Positions 60,109-64,000 of a stretch of 64,000 nt of DNA are shown one piece after another (the first letter of the stretch is position 1; the number at the start of each line of letters is the position of its first letter). Source of the stretch: Rotaria sp. Silwood1 (lineage: Eukaryota > Rotifera > Eurotatoria > Philodinida > Philodinidae); contig CAJNOP010000022.1 in assembly GCA_905250075.1 (NCBI GenBank), positions 1,327,981 to 1,391,980 of the forward strand, written 5' to 3'. Below the pieces are notes generated by a model, which did no database searches, was not told the origin of the DNA, and worked only from the letters and a program-made list of their open reading frames with translations. The position numbers and the translations under genes were made by a program.

Positions 60109-62611
60109 ATGCAAGAAAATAATAGTCAATCTGTTTATACATTGAATAATAAACATAATAATAATAATGAATCATTGATTAATAAATTTAATGATACTTC
60201 AATACGTGCTGAAATAAATCAATTTATTCAACAAGTAAATTATTGGTTAATGATTGTTGAACTTTGCATGGTTTTATTTGGAGTATTAGGAAATAGTCTT
60301 GCACTTATTGTTATTAATCGTCGTTCATTACGTCATACATCATCAAGTGTATTTATAACATATTTAGCTATATTTGATTCATTAGTTCTTATTGTTCATT
60401 TTACATGTTTAATAACATTACACACAATAAAATCATTTATTGTACATTGCTTTTTTACTTATTTAACAGATTTTATTACATTTACTAGTGTTTGGATTAT
60501 GGTTATCATGACAATAGAACGTTGTATTGCAGTTCATTCACCATTTTTAGCCAAACGTTTTTGTACAAGGAAGCATGCACGTCATGCAATGTATATGCTG
60601 ATATGTTTTGCATTTGCTTTCTTTTCTTTAACATTTCCATTGGTATATACAATAGATAAAAGACATGAAAAATGTGGTGTTCGTAAACAGTATCAAACAT
60701 TATTACGAATTATAAAACCAACAATGTTTTATTTTATACCTGACCTTATATTATTATTTAATTTATTTATCATTTATCAATTATTTATGGCTAAACGACA
60801 ACGAACACAAACATTAATGAATCCCGAAAATGCTACACATCAAATATATGCAATTTCATTCAATAGACAACAACAGCAATTAACTATTATGCTTGTTACA
60901 GTTTCATTAAGTTTTTATTTATTTACAACACCAGCTATTATTGATTATATACTTCAGAGAAAGCCACCCAATTACCGAGATGCTAAACGACTTAAAATGC
61001 GGTTTTTAAGAAGTAATTTAACTGTTGTTTGGCTTCAAATGAGTTCAGCAGTAAGTTTATTTATAGAAAAATAGAGTAAACAAAAATAAATCATTTCATG
61101 ACAAAAGACTGTTGAATCTATCGACTTATCTTAAACGAGGATGTCATACTTGTGGTTCTGTAGAGAAATTTGTGACGCATCGAGTAGTATACAAGAAATA
61201 ATGCTTTATGAAAATTCATGATATTTCAATATCATCAACTTTATATCATAGAACAAGTAAGTAGTAACGTGAAACTTTCTCAAAAATGGTACACTATCAA
61301 GCTCTATATTTTTCATAGATAATATACTTCGGAACAAGTGGGACTCATTGTCAATTTGCAAGGTTGTCTCTTAGAATATCATATTTTTCTGTATGAAGAG
61401 GTCAGAATATTGACGATATTTTTTACAATACTCTCAGTAGGCTCATTAAAAATTTTTATACACCAATAATCAGCACAACATTCTAGTAAATTGTGTGATT
61501 CCTTTATAAATGGAAACATTTTTTTGACCTTCGGATCCCTAGAGGGGAAAGGAGTACGGGACTATGAAAAAATTCATTTTTGAAATAAACATAACATGTT
61601 TAAATTCTTTTAAATTTTCTTGCATAAGTAAAAGGTGTTATGTACATCAGTTCATTATGAATGCTATGCTGACTATTGGTGTAGAGACATTTTTTAAAAA
61701 TAGGATTGTTGAGTATTGTTAAAATATCATCAAGATATTCTGGCCTCTTCATACAGAAAAATACGATATTCTAAAGAACAATCTTGTACGTTGATAATGA
61801 GTCTTAACTGTTCCGAACAATGTTATCTATGAAACATTTGGAGATCGATACTTTACAATATTCGAGAAAGTTTCATGTTGATACTCACTTGTTCTGTGAC
61901 ACAAAGTTGAACACAGCTGGATATTGTATAGTCAAAAAATGACTTAAATCTAAGAAAAAGCACTAATTTTAAGTATGAAGAAAGCAACGATGAAAACTTT
62001 TGATTATAGTATTGGAAAATGCATCTATAACTGTATCGAATCGAGTTTAAAGAACAAATTTTGTCTAAGTTGATCTTAGAATATGTCAGAAATCACAATG
62101 TCTATGAGTATTATATGTACTCCTTAAGGACTGTAATCAGTTTATCGACTATCAGCACATGAAAATTTGTATAAAACATTACATCTGCTATACCATTCGA
62201 TGCGCCGCAAATTGCTCTACACAAAGACAAATATGATATCCTGGTTAAAGATAAGTCGATAAATTCGGTGGAATCTTTTATCTTTTTTCTATTTAGACTA
62301 ATTTTTTATTTTATTATTTATGTGGTTCAAAATTTCGTGCAGCTTGTTTACAAACATTGACTGAGATCTCTGACTATATACAAGTAAAATTTGGTTGTAA
62401 TGATCAAAGATCACGAAGTTCTAGTAATCCGCAAACAACTTCAACACTTGCCATGGAAATGCGTCCTGAAATGCATTATGATCATCGACATAAAGTCCGA
62501 TCTAATTCTATACTTCAAACTTATCAATACAGTAATTCATCAAAACGAACAAGTAATGATACAATTACAAGTTCACATTTAAATAGCAGACGAACATCGA
62601 GATGTGTATAA
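60109..62611 (+). CDS. Rhodopsin-family GPCR, probably peptide receptor
   Basis: Exons 60109-61050 and 62297-62611 give about 418 residues. The N-terminus is Asn-rich with several N-glycosylation sequons (NNES, NDTS). TM1 carries GNSLALIVINRRSLR, TM2 has LAIFDSLVL, and TM3 ends in the DRY-equivalent ERC (TIERCIAVHSP). TM5 and TM6 flank a basic third loop (KRQRTQTLMN). The second exon begins in TM7 with NFLFYYLCGSKFRAACLQTL, where NFLFY replaces NPxxY and GSKFR starts helix 8. The rest of exon 2 is a Ser/Thr/Arg-rich cytoplasmic tail. The overall look is of the invertebrate FMRFamide/peptide receptor group, but no ligand can be assigned. An intron of 1,246 nt within TM7 contains a foldback element. 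Confidence 0.9.
61216..61930. repeat. Foldback element in GPCR intron
   Basis: Left arm 61216-61496 and right arm 61648-61930 are inverted copies. Shared blocks include AGAACAAGT, GTGAAACTTTCTC, ATTTTTCTGTATGAAGAGG and CACCAATA. A ~150-nt spacer holds a G-rich patch (GGATCCCTAGAGGGGAAAGG). The outer ends resemble Tc1-type termini but a TA duplication could not be fixed. No coding frame is inside. Confidence 0.78.
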
Positions 62612-62897
62612 AATGTGCAAAAACTTTAATATACAAATTTTTATGTAAATAATATGAAATAAAATGAGAAAACAAAGGTATCTTTCATATCTACGAAATA
62701 TCAACATAACGATAAAAGAAAAAGCGCGACAGATATAAAATTATGCACAAAAGACAAAGCAATATGGAATGATCATTAGTAAAAAAAACCAAAAATCAAA
62801 TTTTACACAAAAAACAAATAAAGAATATCTCAGATCTCTCTGTACAAAGAATTTTGATGAAATCTATATTAATGTATTTCTCTTTGTTCGAATCATT

Positions 62898-63467
62898 TTA
62901 AACTACATAATTATTTCCCTGATTCTTTGTATCATTTGCACGTCGTATAAAAGCTTCTTCACCATCGGATCCACCATTAGCTCGACGTATGAATGCTTCT
63001 TCGGGTAATGAACCATCAGCACGACGTATAAATGCATGTTCATTTTCATTATCAGATTTACGTATAAATGGTTGTTCACCATCGATAGGTCTACGTACGA
63101 ATGGTTGTTCATCATTTATAGCTTTGCGTACAAATGATGGTTCATCTTTTTCACCATGACGAATAAATGGTTGATTTGGATTCCCAACATGACGAATAAA
63201 TGTTTTTTCATTATTATGTTTTTTTGCTTCAGTTATAAAATAGATTTCAAATACAACAAAACCAACTATATGAAAATAGATTAAGAAAAAAAAACATGAA
63301 CGAAAAATTTAAGAGAATCGTACCAGCTAAAAATGATGATATCATGGAACCAACCATAAAATGATACGACCATGATAAAAATGTATAATCAGCTCGAGGC
63401 ATCCATTTGCCTGGAATAGCATCGGAATAGATGCCAAATAGAAGAATAGCAAGAAAATTACACAACC
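62898..63467 (-). CDS. Claudin/PMP22-like membrane protein with F-[IV]-R repeats in its tail (5' partial)
   Basis: Two exons are clear, 63467-63324 and 63265-62898. The first must be preceded by others upstream, probably beyond the window, because it opens in mid-codon after an acceptor (TTTTAG). The membrane part reads NFLAILLFGIYSDAIPGKWM, DYTFLSWSYHFMVGSMISSF and VGFVVFEIYFI. This is the loop-2/TM3/TM4 pattern of the PMP22/claudin/stargazin superfamily. The tail then holds eight copies of F-[IV]-R-[RKH] spaced 11-16 residues apart (KTFIRHVGN, QPFIRHGEK, PSFVRKAIN, QPFVRRPID, QPFIRKSDN, HAFIRRADG, AFIRRANGG, AFIRRANDT), separated by acidic D/E/N/G spacers. The protein ends NNYVV, a plausible PDZ-binding tail (many claudins end in YV). 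It converges on the GPCR gene. Confidence 0.75.
62928..63206 (-). repeat. Eight tandem F-[IV]-R-[RKH] coding repeats
   Basis: At DNA level the repeats share a TT[CT]-[AG]T[AT]-CG[TCA]-[CA][GA][TA] core, with variable spacers of 7-12 codons. Synonymous codons differ between units, which implies the peptide pattern is maintained rather than recently amplified. Confidence 0.75.
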
Positions 63468-64000
63468 CTAAAACAAGAAAAGTATAAATAACAATCTAGT
63501 TTAAAATAATTTATAATTTTAGTACCCGAAAAAAAAACGAACGCGTGACTCAAATATAATTGGCATATGTGTTATTTGTGCAATAATTCTATCATTTATT
63601 TTTGCTTAACAAGGGAAGTCCTCTAACTGTTCAATCGTTTTTGAGTTAAGACTATCTGTATTATGTAGATCCAAACTCAACGAGAGCAGTTTTAGATCTT
63701 TTGATTTGCTTCTATCCTGAAATAAAAGCATCAAATCTGCTGGTTTGTATGAACGATGTAAAAGACACACAATGATCATAATTGTATCTTAGAATAGGAA
63801 CAGCGACAAAACTTAAAACATTCACCATAAATGATTCTTGTCAAGGCCTGTCTCTATGAAAAGTTTCAAGTTAAAATTCGAAAATCAGTTATTCGGAACC
63901 ACTGTATTGATTTAAAAATACCGAAGAATTTTGTATCTTTATAGCTATAAGCTAACAGTACAAATTCTTTTTAGGGTATTTATAGTTCACTTGCATTTAC
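63468..64000. other. Probable intron/upstream part of the claudin-like gene
   Basis: No exon could be recognised. The missing 5' exons of the repeat-tailed gene should lie here or beyond the window edge. Confidence 0.4.

Noticed and set aside
1-64000. Spliced-leader RNA genes, tRNA genes, CRISPR arrays or prokaryotic defence systems
   Set aside because: I looked for the bdelloid spliced-leader sequence, tRNA boxes and regularly spaced repeats and saw none; the only tandem array (51.6-52 kb) is a degenerate minisatellite without spacers.

Overview
The window is eukaryotic and metazoan. It is AT-rich, its protein-coding genes are split by short GT-AG introns (many 45-80 nt, a few near 1 kb), and the recognisable proteins are animal families: NR2E3-type nuclear receptor, UBE3A, XRCC1, PUF60, PDSS2, TBATA/SPATIAL, a nicotinic-type channel, a rhodopsin-family GPCR and claudin-like tetraspans. 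A small invertebrate such as a bdelloid rotifer fits the compact genes, the load of small DNA transposons and a patch of TGTGGG-like hexamers (the bdelloid telomere unit). That taxonomic call is inference. I rebuilt gene structures by reading splice sites by eye and checking phase across every junction.

Layout. 1-8.3 kb: a PRUNE1-like phosphoesterase (-), an RNF141-like RING protein (-) and, divergent from it, the mRNA-export adaptor ALYREF (+). 8.3-18.3 kb: UBE3A/E6AP (+), NR2E3 (+) and a small RIIAD1-like protein (-). 18.3-28.2 kb: gene-poor, with a telomere-like G/C-strand inversion, an internally deleted mariner element with very long terminal inverted repeats, a non-autonomous hAT element with an 8-bp target duplication, and one PPC/DUF296 gene (-). 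28.2-39 kb: dense plus-strand genes, in order a BTB protein, XRCC1, PUF60 and PDSS2. 39-46.8 kb (in order): an unrecognised coiled-coil gene (-), a tetraspan (+) and TBATA (-). 47.9-50.8 kb: a Cys-loop channel subunit (+). 50.8-60.1 kb: no gene recognised, but a Helitron-like element with a degenerate tandem array, a dispersed repeat and a ~1.95-kb palindrome carrying a nested MITE. 60.1-64 kb: a GPCR (+), and the 3' part of a claudin-like gene (-) whose cytoplasmic tail is a row of F-[IV]-R-[RKH] repeats.

The genes do not form one pathway. They cover RNA processing and export (ALYREF, PUF60), DNA repair (XRCC1), ubiquitin ligation (UBE3A, RNF141), ubiquinone side-chain synthesis (PDSS2), signalling receptors (NR2E3, channel, GPCR) and probable cilium/testis proteins (RIIAD1, TBATA). 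The most unusual content is the set of inverted-repeat structures, some inside introns of active-looking genes, and the repeat-tailed claudin-like protein. I found no rRNA, tRNA, CRISPR or prokaryotic operon.
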